A DNA stretch of 64,000 nucleotides from Acidimicrobiia bacterium UBA5794 (GTDB lineage: Bacteria; Actinomycetota; Acidimicrobiia; Spongiisociales; UBA5794). The translations under genes were made by a program, and so were the position numbers. This document shows positions 26,869 to 35,617 of the stretch, in pieces (position 1 is the first letter of the stretch; every line of letters starts with the position of its first letter). A model generated the notes under the pieces. It was not told the DNA's origin, did not search any database, and worked only from the letters and a program-made list of their open reading frames with translations. The stretch covers positions 62,001 through 126,000 of the forward strand of contig DIDS01000010.1 of NCBI GenBank assembly GCA_002418265.1, in the 5' to 3' direction.

Positions 26869-26880
26869 ACAGTAAACTGT
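26869..26880 (+). promoter_or_regulatory. Palindrome and putative -10 for the P-loop protein pair
   Basis: ACAGTAAACTGT is an inverted repeat (ACAGT-AA-ACTGT). It contains TAAACT (26873-26878), a good -10 hexamer ending 9 bases before the ATG at 26888. There is no ribosome-binding site. A repressor bound here would block a leaderless promoter, possibly the winged-helix product of the downstream gene itself. Confidence 0.5.
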
Positions 26881-26887
26881 GTAAATC

Positions 26888-27973
26888 ATGCTACAACTCA
26901 GTCAACGACCCCTTACCGGCTCCGATGCCGATTACGCGCTGTTCACCAATCGACATGGTGAGCTCAAGCATCTCGAGCAGGCCGCCCTTCTCGATTTCAA
27001 CGTGCTTCTCCTCGGCGAGCGGGGAAGCGGCATCACCTCTGTGATGCACCAGCATCTACGACGTCTCCGCGAACTGGGCCGTAACGCTTTTTACGTGTCC
27101 GCGGTAAGAGCCGAGAGCCTGGATGAGGTGCTCGATGCGATCCGGATCGGCGTGCTGGGGCGCCGCGAAGGCTATCCGGTGGAAGTGCCGGGTGAACCCG
27201 ACATGGACTTCGTGATGGGTCGCCACCGAACGCCGATGACCGCGTCCCGCACTGTCCATATCCCCGGTGATCCAGACCCGCTCGCGACGCTCCGCTATGT
27301 CGGCGGTCGGTTGCTTGAAGCTGAGGAGTCGTCCGAGAGGGCGATAGTACTCCTCGACGATGTGAGAGACCCTGCCCTGATCCACAGTCTGTTTGGCCGC
27401 CACCGAGACGAAGTGTGGGAGATCCCCATCAGGTGGGTTGTCGGCGGTCAGTCATCGCGCCGCAGCCGTTATCTCGAGGCTCCCGCCGACGCGTTCTTCG
27501 ACACCGAGATCACCCTTGATCCGCTCACCGATGCCGCTTCCGAGCATCTCGTGAGCACCCGCCTTCGGGACGCAGCACAGGCAGATGCCGATGCCGCCGA
27601 CCGGATCAGGACACAGCTCACAGAGATCATCGAAAGGGGCGGCGGTAACCCACGACGCCTGCTCGCCGCAGCACGGGATGCCACGCTACGAACACCCGAC
27701 GAGACGGCGGCCACCGACGTCGTGATCGCTGCCGCTGAAACGCTTGGCATCTCGGAACTGGCCGCAGTGCGGCACCTGCACACCCACGGGCCGACCAGCG
27801 CCTCCGATCCTGAGCTCCTTGAGGAGCTTGGAATCGGTCGAGCCCGAGCCACACAGGTGTTTCGACACCTCGAAGAGGAGGGTCTCGTCGTTGCGACTCA
27901 CGAAAAGGGTGGAGTGGGCCGACCCCGCAAGATGTACGCCATCAAGACGTCGATTGAGGAGCCAGTGACATGA
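26888..27973 (+). CDS. AAA/STAND-like P-loop protein with degenerate Walker A and C-terminal winged helix
   Basis: A 361-residue protein. The N-terminal region reads like the entry to an AAA/STAND ATPase (FTNRHGELKHLE, then VLLLGERGSGITS). The Walker A lysine is replaced by Ile49 (G-E-R-G-S-G-I-T-S), while a Walker B-like AIVLLDDV and a VVGGQSSRR sensor-like segment remain. The C-terminal ~75 residues form a winged helix (LEELGIGRARATQVFRHLEEEGL followed by a GVGRPRKMYAI wing). The order P-loop domain then winged helix recalls Orc1/Cdc6-type proteins, but this is architecture only. It overlaps the next P-loop gene by 4 bases (ATGA). Confidence 0.7.
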   Translation: MLQLSQRPLTGSDADYALFTNRHGELKHLEQAALLDFNVLLLGERGSGITSVMHQHLRRLRELGRNAFYVSAVRAESLDEVLDAIRIGVLGRREGYPVEVPGEPDMDFVMGRHRTPMTASRTVHIPGDPDPLATLRYVGGRLLEAEESSERAIVLLDDVRDPALIHSLFGRHRDEVWEIPIRWVVGGQSSRRSRYLEAPADAFFDTEITLDPLTDAASEHLVSTRLRDAAQADADAADRIRTQLTEIIERGGGNPRRLLAAARDATLRTPDETAATDVVIAAAETLGISELAAVRHLHTHGPTSASDPELLEELGIGRARATQVFRHLEEEGLVVATHEKGGVGRPRKMYAIKTSIEEPVT

Positions 27974-28995
27974 GCCATCAGGTGCTGCTCGATCTACAGG
28001 CGGCTCACGCCTTCGATGCCGCACCTCTGCGCCACGATCTCGGTGTCTACCACGTTCCCTTTGGCGAACTCACCGGCGTCGATTCTCCGGAGGACCGACT
28101 GCGAGGGGTGGCGGACAGGGGAGAACGCACTGTTGTTGTGGGTCTGCCCGGATCCGGCAAATCCAGCTTGATCCAGCACGTCCTCGGTCCCGCCGCAGAT
28201 GGCGTCGCCCCGATTCTGGTGCCCGTCTCTGGAGAGCCATCCGATCTCGCCGGCAACGTTCAAGGCGTCGCCGGACTCATTATCCAAACCATTGTCGATC
28301 ACGACAACTTCCCCGAGAGAGACCGCACCACGGCGCTCGAAAGCGCAGCATCCACTCGTTTGGTCCCGCCCTCAGCCCGAACCAGCCGTTTGAGCCTCGG
28401 AGGAGCTTGGATGGGAGCAGAACTCAAAGCAGCTGTCAACAAGCAAGTCCCACCCACCCTGGAGCTGCCGCGCACAGCGCAGGCCAGTCTTGAGGTCGTC
28501 GACCAGCTCCTCACCATCATCAAGGCTGACGAACTGATGCCCGTCCTGGTATTCGATGACACAGACCGATGGTTCCGAGGCGACGACCAGCACGAGCGCA
28601 CCGCCCAAGCCTTCTTCACCAGAGTTCTCCCTGAGCTCAGGGAGCGACCAGCGGGCTTGGTCGTCTCGATGCAATCCTCCTACCTCGACGATGACACACT
28701 GTCTGGTGATCTTCGTGCGACAATCGAGACTCGCATCGACATTCCCGCCCTGACCTCTACAGAGGCACTCGCCCGCGTCCTCCGGTCCAGAATCGTCGCT
28801 CACGCCGGCGACATGGCCCTGAGCCAAGTCATTGACCAGGTGGCTGTCGAACGCCTCTTCGATCTCTATCAGACAGATTTCACTGGTGCCCTTCGTGATG
28901 TGCTCCGCACCACCCACGTCGCTCTGACCGAAGCCTGCAATAGCCGGTTTCCTACCGTCACCGTCGAACTGATCGACCAGGCAGTCTCTTGGTAA
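27970..28995 (+). CDS. P-loop ATPase partner protein
   Basis: A 341-residue ATPase with intact Walker A GLPGSGKSSL (Lys64) and Walker B VLVFDDTDRW (Asp196, Asp197). A C-terminal helical lid region follows (IPALTSTEALARVLRSRI...LYQTDFTGALRDVL). The fold resembles AAA+ or STAND NTPases, and the start GVDSPEDRLRGVADRGERTVVV is typical of their N-terminal linker. No effector domain, protease, nuclease or transmembrane segment is visible. It is coupled by an ATGA overlap to the degenerate P-loop/winged-helix gene; a heteromeric complex is a reasonable inference. Confidence 0.7.
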   Translation: MSHQVLLDLQAAHAFDAAPLRHDLGVYHVPFGELTGVDSPEDRLRGVADRGERTVVVGLPGSGKSSLIQHVLGPAADGVAPILVPVSGEPSDLAGNVQGVAGLIIQTIVDHDNFPERDRTTALESAASTRLVPPSARTSRLSLGGAWMGAELKAAVNKQVPPTLELPRTAQASLEVVDQLLTIIKADELMPVLVFDDTDRWFRGDDQHERTAQAFFTRVLPELRERPAGLVVSMQSSYLDDDTLSGDLRATIETRIDIPALTSTEALARVLRSRIVAHAGDMALSQVIDQVAVERLFDLYQTDFTGALRDVLRTTHVALTEACNSRFPTVTVELIDQAVSW

Positions 28996-29012
28996 CTGCC
29001 GGTGTGCTCTTG

Positions 29013-29366
29013 TCACACGTCGAGGCCGAGCAGGTGGCGTTTGGCGGTTGTGAACTCTGCCTCTGACATTTCACCGTTGGCGTTGCGTCGAACCAGGTCT
29101 TCGAGTTGGGTGACGAGGGCGGAAGCTCGCGGAACGGTTTGGGTCGAGGACTTACCCGGGGGGTCAGGGATGGGACGGAGCGCGAAGTAGATCGCTATTC
29201 CGATGTAGGCGGTCACGATGATCACGGCCGTCCAGGCGGCTTTGCGTCGAGCCGAAAGATCCTGGCGGCGGAACAGGTCCCACAGCGCGGCGACCCATAA
29301 TGCGATCAGTGGGATGGCAATGGCAAACCACAGCAGCCCGTCATATTCGAGATCGAAGCGACTCAT
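29013..29366 (-). CDS. Small membrane protein, PLDc_N-like domain with C-terminal SHOCT-like motif
   Basis: A 117-residue protein with two transmembrane helices (FAIAIPLIALWVAALWDLF and TAVIIVTAYIGIAIYFAL) separated by RRQDLSARRKAAW, the layout of the PLDc_N (phospholipase D nuclease N-terminal) family. The last ~30 residues (LVTQLEDLVRRNANGEMSEAEFTTAKRHLL) look like a SHOCT short helical domain. Such proteins are common in actinobacteria but have no known role. It faces the P-loop gene pair and probably marks the right edge of the accessory segment. Confidence 0.8.
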   Translation of the reverse strand: MSRFDLEYDGLLWFAIAIPLIALWVAALWDLFRRQDLSARRKAAWTAVIIVTAYIGIAIYFALRPIPDPPGKSSTQTVPRASALVTQLEDLVRRNANGEMSEAEFTTAKRHLLGLDV

Positions 29367-29387
29367 CGTTCCGGCTACGACAGCGGT

Positions 29388-29648
29388 CTACGTCTCGGGC
29401 CTGTCTCCGCCGGGCTTCAGTGCCGGTGGGGGTGCCTTCTTGGGCGGATTCTCCATCGGCGTTGGTGGTCGAGTCACGAAATACACGACCATACCGAGGA
29501 ACGGGAGGACGATGATCAGGATGGTCCACATCACCTTTGCAGGGGGGTGCAGATCCTCACGCTTGAAGAGGTCCATGAGCGTGTATGCCCACAAAAGCAC
29601 AAGCGGAATGACAACCGCCAACAACATGATAAATGTCCACAAAGTCAT
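29388..29648 (-). CDS. Small membrane protein, PLDc_N-like domain
   Basis: An 86-residue paralogue of the adjacent gene: two transmembrane helices (LWTFIMLLAVVIPLVLLWAY and ILIIVLPFLGMVVYFVT) with FKREDLHPPAKVMW between them, then a proline-rich tail. ATG 29648 is chosen because GGAG lies a few bases upstream on the minus strand; the frame is open to 29723 without support. It is in tandem with, and upstream of, its paralogue. No function is known. Confidence 0.8.
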   Translation of the reverse strand: MTLWTFIMLLAVVIPLVLLWAYTLMDLFKREDLHPPAKVMWTILIIVLPFLGMVVYFVTRPPTPMENPPKKAPPPALKPGGDRPET

Positions 29649-29736
29649 GACTTCTCCGTTGTCGATGTCCGTGCAGCGTACTCGCGTCACCCCGCCCGAG
29701 CCATTTCGAGCGTAGCACTTCACTTCTCCCGTCAGC

Positions 29737-31215
29737 GTGCCGATAACGACCCATGCTCACCCTCAGCAGCCACCAATGCTGATCGCGGTCATCGCCGGGG
29801 TCTTTGTATGCGTCGTGCTCTGTGTCGCGACGGTCATCGTCATGCGCTCCAAGCGGGCCCATTCAGAGACTGACCTGCTGGCCCAGTACGACCCACTCAC
29901 CGGTCTGATCAATCGGACGCTGTTCCAGGATCGTGTCGCGAGCGCGCTGTCGCGTGCTCGACGGGACGGTGGTCTCGTCACGTTGATGTTCCTCGACCTT
30001 GACGGGTTCAAAGAGGTCAATGACCGCTTCGGGCACGCGGTGGGAGATGAGTTGCTTCGCCAGATCGCAGGACGTCTCACAACGGTGCTGCGTGAGACCG
30101 ACACCGTTGCCCGCATCGGTGGTGACGAATTCACGATCATCGTGGAGGGTGGAAAGCGAGTCGAGCATGCCGGGCGCGTCGCCACCAAGGTTCTCAAGGC
30201 CGTTGCGGCCCCCTACACGGTTGGGTCGCATGAGATTGTTGTAACGGTATCGATCGGGATCTCGATGTACCCGGTGGATGGCGACAGCTATGAGGAGTTG
30301 ATGAAGGGTGCCGATACAGCGATGTATCAAGCGAAGTCTGCGGGTAAGAACACCTACCAGTACTTCACTCGTTCGCTACGCGACCGGACGTCGGATCGGC
30401 TGTCGCTCCTTGACGATCTCCGAGATGCCATCGATGCGGGTGATCAGCTGAGGCTGGTGTATCAACCCAAGGTTGATGTCATCCGGGGGGCCGTCACGGG
30501 TCTTGAGGCCCTCGTGCGGTGGCAGCATCCCGTGCGAGGTCTGCTCCGACCAGCAGTGTTCGTTCCCCTTGCTGAGGAATCCGATCTGATTGCGCCGATG
30601 AGCCAATGGATCCTTGATGAGGCGTGCCGCGACATGAAGCGCTGGCTTTCACAAGGGATTCGTCCGATGCGCGTGGCCGTCAACATCTCGGATCGAATGT
30701 TTCGCGACACCAACCTCGTGGAGTCGATCGCCGTGTCCCTTGCTGCAGCGGACCTCGATCCGCGCCATCTTGAGGTTGAGGTCACGGAACGCACGATCAC
30801 CCAGGAGACGGAACGGGCAGGAAGGGCGATCGAACGGTTGTCGGACATGGGCATCAAGGTGTCGATCGACGACTTCGGCACCGGCTCGTCGAGCCTCAGA
30901 CACCTCCAGACGCTCCCCATCCGCACGCTGAAGATCGACACTTCGTTCGTACAGAAGATTCACGAGCGGAAGGAATCCGAAGCGATCGCAGCATCGGTGA
31001 TCGCCATCGCCCAATGCCTTGAGATCGATGTCATCGCAGAAGGTGTGGAGACCGTGGAGGAGATGACACGACTCAACGAGCTCGGATGCAATGAGGCCCA
31101 GGGCTACCTCATCGCACACCCCCTGCATCCGAGCGAGGTCATCGCGTTCGTCAATGGCTACGACACCACCCTGTCATTTCCCGAAAAGGTGGTTCCCGAC
31201 AACGGCAGACCGTAG
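29737..31215 (+). CDS. Membrane-anchored GGDEF-EAL protein (cyclic di-GMP synthesis and breakdown)
   Basis: Up to 492 aa. One N-terminal transmembrane helix (about residues 14-36), a GGDEF domain with intact active site (RIGGDEF, Gly128-Phe132) and intact inhibitory I-site RETD (Arg119, Asp122), then an EAL domain with EALVRW, NIS, EVTERTI, DDFGTGSSSL, KID and EGVET. Both halves look catalytically competent, so it could make or degrade c-di-GMP depending on signals. No sensor domain is present apart from the membrane anchor. The start is GTG 29737 or ATG 29776. Confidence 0.92.
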   Translation: MPITTHAHPQQPPMLIAVIAGVFVCVVLCVATVIVMRSKRAHSETDLLAQYDPLTGLINRTLFQDRVASALSRARRDGGLVTLMFLDLDGFKEVNDRFGHAVGDELLRQIAGRLTTVLRETDTVARIGGDEFTIIVEGGKRVEHAGRVATKVLKAVAAPYTVGSHEIVVTVSIGISMYPVDGDSYEELMKGADTAMYQAKSAGKNTYQYFTRSLRDRTSDRLSLLDDLRDAIDAGDQLRLVYQPKVDVIRGAVTGLEALVRWQHPVRGLLRPAVFVPLAEESDLIAPMSQWILDEACRDMKRWLSQGIRPMRVAVNISDRMFRDTNLVESIAVSLAAADLDPRHLEVEVTERTITQETERAGRAIERLSDMGIKVSIDDFGTGSSSLRHLQTLPIRTLKIDTSFVQKIHERKESEAIAASVIAIAQCLEIDVIAEGVETVEEMTRLNELGCNEAQGYLIAHPLHPSEVIAFVNGYDTTLSFPEKVVPDNGRP

Positions 31216-31240
31216 ATGGTCAACTCCACAGTTCAGCCTC

Positions 31241-31337
31241 TGAACTCTGACGTCTGACTTCGGGAACCCGAAGCGGGTTCCTTGGAGTTCTGCAGCTGAA
31301 CTCCTGACTTCTGAATCGGTCATCGGTCATCGGAATC
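31241..31337 (+). repeat. Heptad arrays with an internal hairpin
   Basis: TGAACTC, TGACGTC and TGACTTC (31241-31261) and CGGTCAT, CGGTCAT, CGGAATC (31317-31337) are in 7-bp period. Between them lies a hairpin GGAACCCG-AAG-CGGGTTCC (31263-31281) without a T tract, possibly ending the GGDEF-EAL transcript. Confidence 0.75.
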
Positions 31338-31366
31338 ATATGTCCGCCTAGGCCGCCACGCTCTGC

Positions 31367-31372
31367 GACAAT
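31367..31372 (+). promoter_or_regulatory. Putative -10 element (GACAAT), leaderless GNAT/ACD gene
   Basis: GACAAT ends 6 bases before the GTG start at 31379. The GGAG between them is too close to the start to be a normal ribosome-binding site. Confidence 0.4.
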
Positions 31373-31378
31373 GGAGTC

Positions 31379-34132
31379 GTGACGACCACCGTGATACCAA
31401 CATCGATCACCGACCCACCGCCGGGATATCCAGCGGACTGGGAGGAAGACGCCGTTCTCAAAGACGGGACGACGATTCGGATTCGTCCGATTGTCCCGGG
31501 CGACAGCGTTGCCCTCGAAGCGTTCGTCGAGGACATGTCAACCGAAACGAGCTACTTCCGGTTCTTCCGTGTCAAGCGAAAGCTCACGGATGACGAGCTC
31601 AGGGACTTCACCAACATCGACTATCGCAACGAGATGGCCTTTGTGGCCATCGCAGACGGTGAGCTCGCCGGAGTCGGCAGATATACCAGATCTGACGACG
31701 GGGATGTTGGAGCCGAGGTTGCGTTCACGGTTTCAGATACACGGCAGGGGAGGGGGATCGGCACTCTCTTGGTGTTCCGGATCACTGCGTACGCTCGGGA
31801 GCATGGCATCACCGAGTTCAAGGCCTATGTGCTTTCGACCAATCACGCCATGATGCGTGTGTTTCGCAACGCGGGATTCCTCCTGACGCGGGAGATGGAT
31901 GAAGGCGTCTACACGGTCACGATTCCCACCGAGGAATCCGAATCCGTGCAAGAGGCCGAGATCCAAACCGAACGAATGGCAACGGCAGCGAGCCTGATGC
32001 CACTCTTCTACCCGACCTCGATCGCCGTGATCGGTGCCTCACGAAACAAGTCTTCGATCGGGGGACGTCTGTTCAACAACCTCATCAACGATGATTACCG
32101 GGGGCCCCTGTATCCCGTCAACAAGAAGACATCGGTGGTGAGGTCGATTCCCGCCTTCAAGTCGATCCTCGACATCGATGCACCGGTTGATCTTGCTTTC
32201 ATCGTCATCCCATCCGAGTACGTGCTTGAAGCCGTGCGCGAGTGTGCCAAGCAGGGTGTCCGGGCGATCGTGGTCATCTCCGCAGGCTTCTCCGAAATCG
32301 GGGGTGCCGGAGTGGAAGCGGAGGCCGAACTCCTCGAGATTGTTCGGTCGGCTGGAATGCGAATGGTTGGTCCGAACTGCATGGGGTTGGTGAATACCGA
32401 CCCAGCGATCAACCTGGATGGTCAGTTCGGTCCGATCATGCCGCCACAGGGAAACGTGGCGATGTCCTCACAAAGTGGAGCCCTGGGTTTGGCGATCCTT
32501 GACTACGCGGCTGACCTCAACATCGGGATCTCCTCATTCGTTTCCGTTGGAAACAAGGCCGACGTTTCGGGCAACGATCTCTTGTTGTTCTGGGAGGGTG
32601 ACCCCAATACCGACGTGATCCTGCTGTATCTTGAGTCGTTCGGAAACCCGAGGCGGTTTTCGCGCATTGCCAGGAGAATCGGCAGAACGAAGCCGATCGT
32701 GGCTGTGAAGTCCGGGAGAACATCAGCCGGGGCCCGTGCGGCTTCAAGCCATACGGGATCTCTTGCAAGCCTCGATATCGCGGTGGACGCTTTGTTCGAA
32801 CAAGCCGGAGTCGTTCGTGTCACGACCCTTGAAGAGTTGTTCGATGTCACAGCATTGCTTGCAAACCAGCCGATCCCGCGTGGGCGCAGGGTCGGACTCG
32901 TGACCAATGCCGGTGGACCGGCGATCCTTGCCGTGGACGCCCTCGAATCTCAAGGACTAGAGGTTCCCCAGTTCTCTGACGAATTCCAAGCCCTGCTTCG
33001 GGGTCATCTCTCCCCCGACGCCTCGGTTGGTAACCCGGTTGACATGATCGCATCCGCAGGTCCCGATCAGTATCGGGAGATCCTGACGGCGATGCTTGAG
33101 AGCGACGAGGTTGATGCAGTCATCGCCCTCTACATTCCGGCATCGACGGAGGGGGTCGCCGAGACGGCCACCGCGATCAGAGAGGCAGCAGAGGCCGCAC
33201 CGCCCGACATGACATTTCTCAGCGTGTACATGAATTCTGCGGGTGCTCCAACCGAGTTGGGGGGTGAGCTCGCACGCTTTCCGACGTTCGCATTCCCTGA
33301 GCGGGCGGCCAAGGCACTGCGCAAGGCGGTCGATTACGCCGAATGGCTCCAGAAGCCAACGGGATCGCATGTCATATTCGAGGATGTCAACTCGGAGGCG
33401 GCCGCCAGCCTCATTGCTAAGGCGCTCGCTGATGCCGATGACGCCGTGTGGCTCGAACCCGAGGCGGTCGATGGGATGCTTTCGGCCTATGGCATCCGTC
33501 TGCCAAAGGCGCGTGTCGTTCACACTGCTGACGATGCCGTCGCCTTTTCCAAGGAGGTCGGGCGATCCGTCGTGCTCAAAGTCGTTTCGCCCTCGGCGGT
33601 GCACAAGTCCGATGTTGGCGGTGTCGCCCTCAATCTCAAGACACCCGACGAGATCCGAGCAGGTTTCGATCAGGTGATGGCTGCAGTACCTGACCCTGAA
33701 GGTGTTCTGGTTCAAGAGTTCGTCTCCGGTGGTCATGAGATACTCATCGGGATGTTCGAGGATCCGAACTTTGGTCCCCTGATCGGCTTCGGCCTTGGCG
33801 GGATATTTGTCGAGCTCATCCAGGACGTCGCGTTCAAGATCCATCCCCTCACCGACCTGGACGCTCGTGCAATGATCTCCGAGGTCAAGTCGGCTCGGCT
33901 TCTCGAAGGCTACCGAGGAGGCGAGCCGGGGGATATTGATGCGGTCGTGGATACGTTGCTCCGGATCTCAGCACTCGTGGAAGACCATCCCGAGGTCATT
34001 GAGATGGATCTGAATCCGGTGAAGGTGGCCCGTCCCGGTGAGGGGGTTACCGTGGTCGACGCGAGGATCAAGGTTCGCCCTGTTGAGGGTCGTTGGATAC
34101 CATCGCGTTCTGACCAGCCGATGCGACTGTAA
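31379..34132 (+). CDS. GNAT acetyltransferase fused to NDP-forming acyl-CoA synthetase-like protein (Pat-type protein lysine acetyltransferase)
   Basis: A 917-residue fusion. Residues ~28-190 are a GNAT domain with the acetyl-CoA loop DTRQGRGIGTLLVF. From ~205 comes an ADP-forming acyl-CoA synthetase-like part: CoA-binding domain (PTSIAVIGASRNKSSIGGRLF), succinyl-CoA ligase-like domains (GPNCMGLVN, SSQSGALGLAILDYA) and a C-terminal ATP-grasp domain from ~690 (VVLKVVSPSAVHKSDVGGV). This is the set of domains in Salmonella Pat, which acetylates acetyl-CoA synthetase, but with GNAT at the N-terminus as in other actinobacteria. No cyclic-nucleotide domain (mycobacterial Pat) is present. Protein acetylation is the inferred role. 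Confidence 0.88.
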   Translation: MTTTVIPTSITDPPPGYPADWEEDAVLKDGTTIRIRPIVPGDSVALEAFVEDMSTETSYFRFFRVKRKLTDDELRDFTNIDYRNEMAFVAIADGELAGVGRYTRSDDGDVGAEVAFTVSDTRQGRGIGTLLVFRITAYAREHGITEFKAYVLSTNHAMMRVFRNAGFLLTREMDEGVYTVTIPTEESESVQEAEIQTERMATAASLMPLFYPTSIAVIGASRNKSSIGGRLFNNLINDDYRGPLYPVNKKTSVVRSIPAFKSILDIDAPVDLAFIVIPSEYVLEAVRECAKQGVRAIVVISAGFSEIGGAGVEAEAELLEIVRSAGMRMVGPNCMGLVNTDPAINLDGQFGPIMPPQGNVAMSSQSGALGLAILDYAADLNIGISSFVSVGNKADVSGNDLLLFWEGDPNTDVILLYLESFGNPRRFSRIARRIGRTKPIVAVKSGRTSAGARAASSHTGSLASLDIAVDALFEQAGVVRVTTLEELFDVTALLANQPIPRGRRVGLVTNAGGPAILAVDALESQGLEVPQFSDEFQALLRGHLSPDASVGNPVDMIASAGPDQYREILTAMLESDEVDAVIALYIPASTEGVAETATAIREAAEAAPPDMTFLSVYMNSAGAPTELGGELARFPTFAFPERAAKALRKAVDYAEWLQKPTGSHVIFEDVNSEAAASLIAKALADADDAVWLEPEAVDGMLSAYGIRLPKARVVHTADDAVAFSKEVGRSVVLKVVSPSAVHKSDVGGVALNLKTPDEIRAGFDQVMAAVPDPEGVLVQEFVSGGHEILIGMFEDPNFGPLIGFGLGGIFVELIQDVAFKIHPLTDLDARAMISEVKSARLLEGYRGGEPGDIDAVVDTLLRISALVEDHPEVIEMDLNPVKVARPGEGVTVVDARIKVRPVEGRWIPSRSDQPMRL

Positions 34133-34141
34133 GGAGATTCG

Positions 34142-34768
34142 ATGGAGGTACGCGATCTGATGTCGACCGACGTCATCGCCGTGGGTCCAAAGACGTCGAT
34201 CCGCGATGCCGCTCGCCTGATGTATCGCTACCAGGTTTCGGGTGTTCCTGTCGTGGATATTGACGATCGTCTCCTTGGAATTGTCACCGAGGGCGACTTC
34301 CTCCGTATGGAGATCGAGCGGCTTGAGTCGGGGAACATTCCTGAGGATGTCGCCTCGGTGATGACGCGTACCGTCAAGACGATTCCTCCCGAAATGGACG
34401 TCACGGGTGCCGCTCGTTTCATGCAGGCCGAGGATGTGAAACGCCTTGTGGTCGCCGAGGATGGGAAGGTGGTCGGAATCATCTCTCGGTTCGACATCGT
34501 TGCCGCTTTCACGCGACCCGACGACCTCATTGAAGATGAGATACGTGAGGATCTCATTCGCCGTGTGCTTTTCGTCGATCCCGAAACGGTTGAAGTTGCC
34601 GTCGCCAACGGCATCGTGACATTTGTCGGATCGATCGGCACCCGGACGGAGGCTCGGCTTGTCGAGGAGTTGGCGCGCCGCCTTGACGGCGTCGTTGAGG
34701 TTCGGAACCAACTCACCTGGCGCCTCGATGACACCGACCAAACGACACATGATGAAGTGCGAAGCTGA
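34142..34768 (+). CDS. CBS domain pair with C-terminal BON domain
   Basis: A 208-residue protein. Two CBS domains (about 8-60 and 78-135), each with a VxDIDDRLLGIVTEGD-like or VAEDGKVVGIISRFDI core, usually bind adenosyl ligands such as AMP, ATP or SAM. Residues ~145-200 form a BON domain (VEVAVANGIVTFVGSI), often linked to membranes or lipid. CBS-BON proteins are frequent in actinobacteria and thought to be energy or stress sensors. AAGGAG precedes the ATG. It lies 9 bases after the GNAT/acyl-CoA synthetase gene, so it may sense the adenylate state for that enzyme (inference). Confidence 0.88.
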   Translation: MEVRDLMSTDVIAVGPKTSIRDAARLMYRYQVSGVPVVDIDDRLLGIVTEGDFLRMEIERLESGNIPEDVASVMTRTVKTIPPEMDVTGAARFMQAEDVKRLVVAEDGKVVGIISRFDIVAAFTRPDDLIEDEIREDLIRRVLFVDPETVEVAVANGIVTFVGSIGTRTEARLVEELARRLDGVVEVRNQLTWRLDDTDQTTHDEVRS

Positions 34769-35576
34769 TCCGGTCGGTCCGATCGCAACAACCGGTGTTG
34801 ACCCGGATCAGGCAGAGATGCTCTTCGCTCATGCAGCCGGGTTCTGCAAGGAACTCTGGCGTCCCGTCATCGAGCTGGTCACCGACAGCATCGGGCCTCT
34901 TGCGACGATCGCCGTCGACACCCGGGGGCACGGCGCGAGCACGCCACACCCTGGACCGTTCGACCCCCTGTCGATCGCCTGTGACCTCGTTCACCTCCTC
35001 GACGGCATTGACCATCCAATTGTCGGTGTCGGGCACTCAAGTGGGGGGGCTGCAATCGCACGGGCTGAAGTGCTCCGCCCCGGCACGTTTTCACGCATGG
35101 TGCTGATCGAACCGATCATTATCCCACCCCCCTATGAGCGGCGTGAGAGTCCCCTGTCACGCATGGCCGTCAAGCGGAGGCGTCTTTTCCCATCCGCCGA
35201 GGCGGCTCGCGAGCGATTTGCGCGTGGTCCCTTCGCATCCTGGGACCCGACGGTTCTTGATCTGTACATCGAATACGGGTTCGCACCGACAGACAAAGGC
35301 GTGACGCTGCGGTGTGAACCAAAGGTTGAAGCTGAGATCTATCGGGAGGGCCTCAACAACGACACGTGGGAGTATGTGCCCCAGATCAACTGCCCGGTGA
35401 CCATTGTTGCGGGAGAGAACTCCGATTCCCATCAGGATCCATACCTTTCGCTTCTCGTGGAGAGGTTCCAGGATGTCGATCTGGTGATCGCCAAGGGCTA
35501 TGGCCATCTGGTGCCGATGGAATCACCAGCCTTGATTGCAGACATCATCGCTGAGCGAGTTGGCTCAGCCGTATAG
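34749..35576 (+). CDS. Alpha/beta hydrolase family protein
   Basis: About 275 aa. The fold markers are LFAHAAGFCKELW (oxyanion region), VDTRGHGAS, the nucleophile elbow GHSSGGA, a likely acid in AGENSDSHQD and the catalytic His in GYGHLVPME. Substrate is unknown; this branch includes esterases, haloperoxidase-like and MhpC-like enzymes. The frame is open from 34623, but family similarity starts near the ATG pair at 34749/34752, which overlaps the CBS-BON stop by about 20 bases; the exact start is uncertain. Confidence 0.82.
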   Translation: MMKCEADPVGPIATTGVDPDQAEMLFAHAAGFCKELWRPVIELVTDSIGPLATIAVDTRGHGASTPHPGPFDPLSIACDLVHLLDGIDHPIVGVGHSSGGAAIARAEVLRPGTFSRMVLIEPIIIPPPYERRESPLSRMAVKRRRLFPSAEAARERFARGPFASWDPTVLDLYIEYGFAPTDKGVTLRCEPKVEAEIYREGLNNDTWEYVPQINCPVTIVAGENSDSHQDPYLSLLVERFQDVDLVIAKGYGHLVPMESPALIADIIAERVGSAV

Positions 35577-35605
35577 ACCGATGATGGCGTGCTACAGCCC
35601 GTCGT

Positions 35606-35611
35606 TACCAT
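35606..35611 (+). promoter_or_regulatory. Putative -10 element (TACCAT), leaderless menF
   Basis: TACCAT ends 6 bases before the GTG start of menF and no ribosome-binding site is present. Confidence 0.45.
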
Positions 35612-35617
35612 CGGTGC

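Noticed and set aside
23749..29012. Direct repeat of the tRNA-Leu 3' end marking the far attachment site
   Set aside because: I looked for a repeat of the T-arm/acceptor sequence near the right edge and found none by eye.
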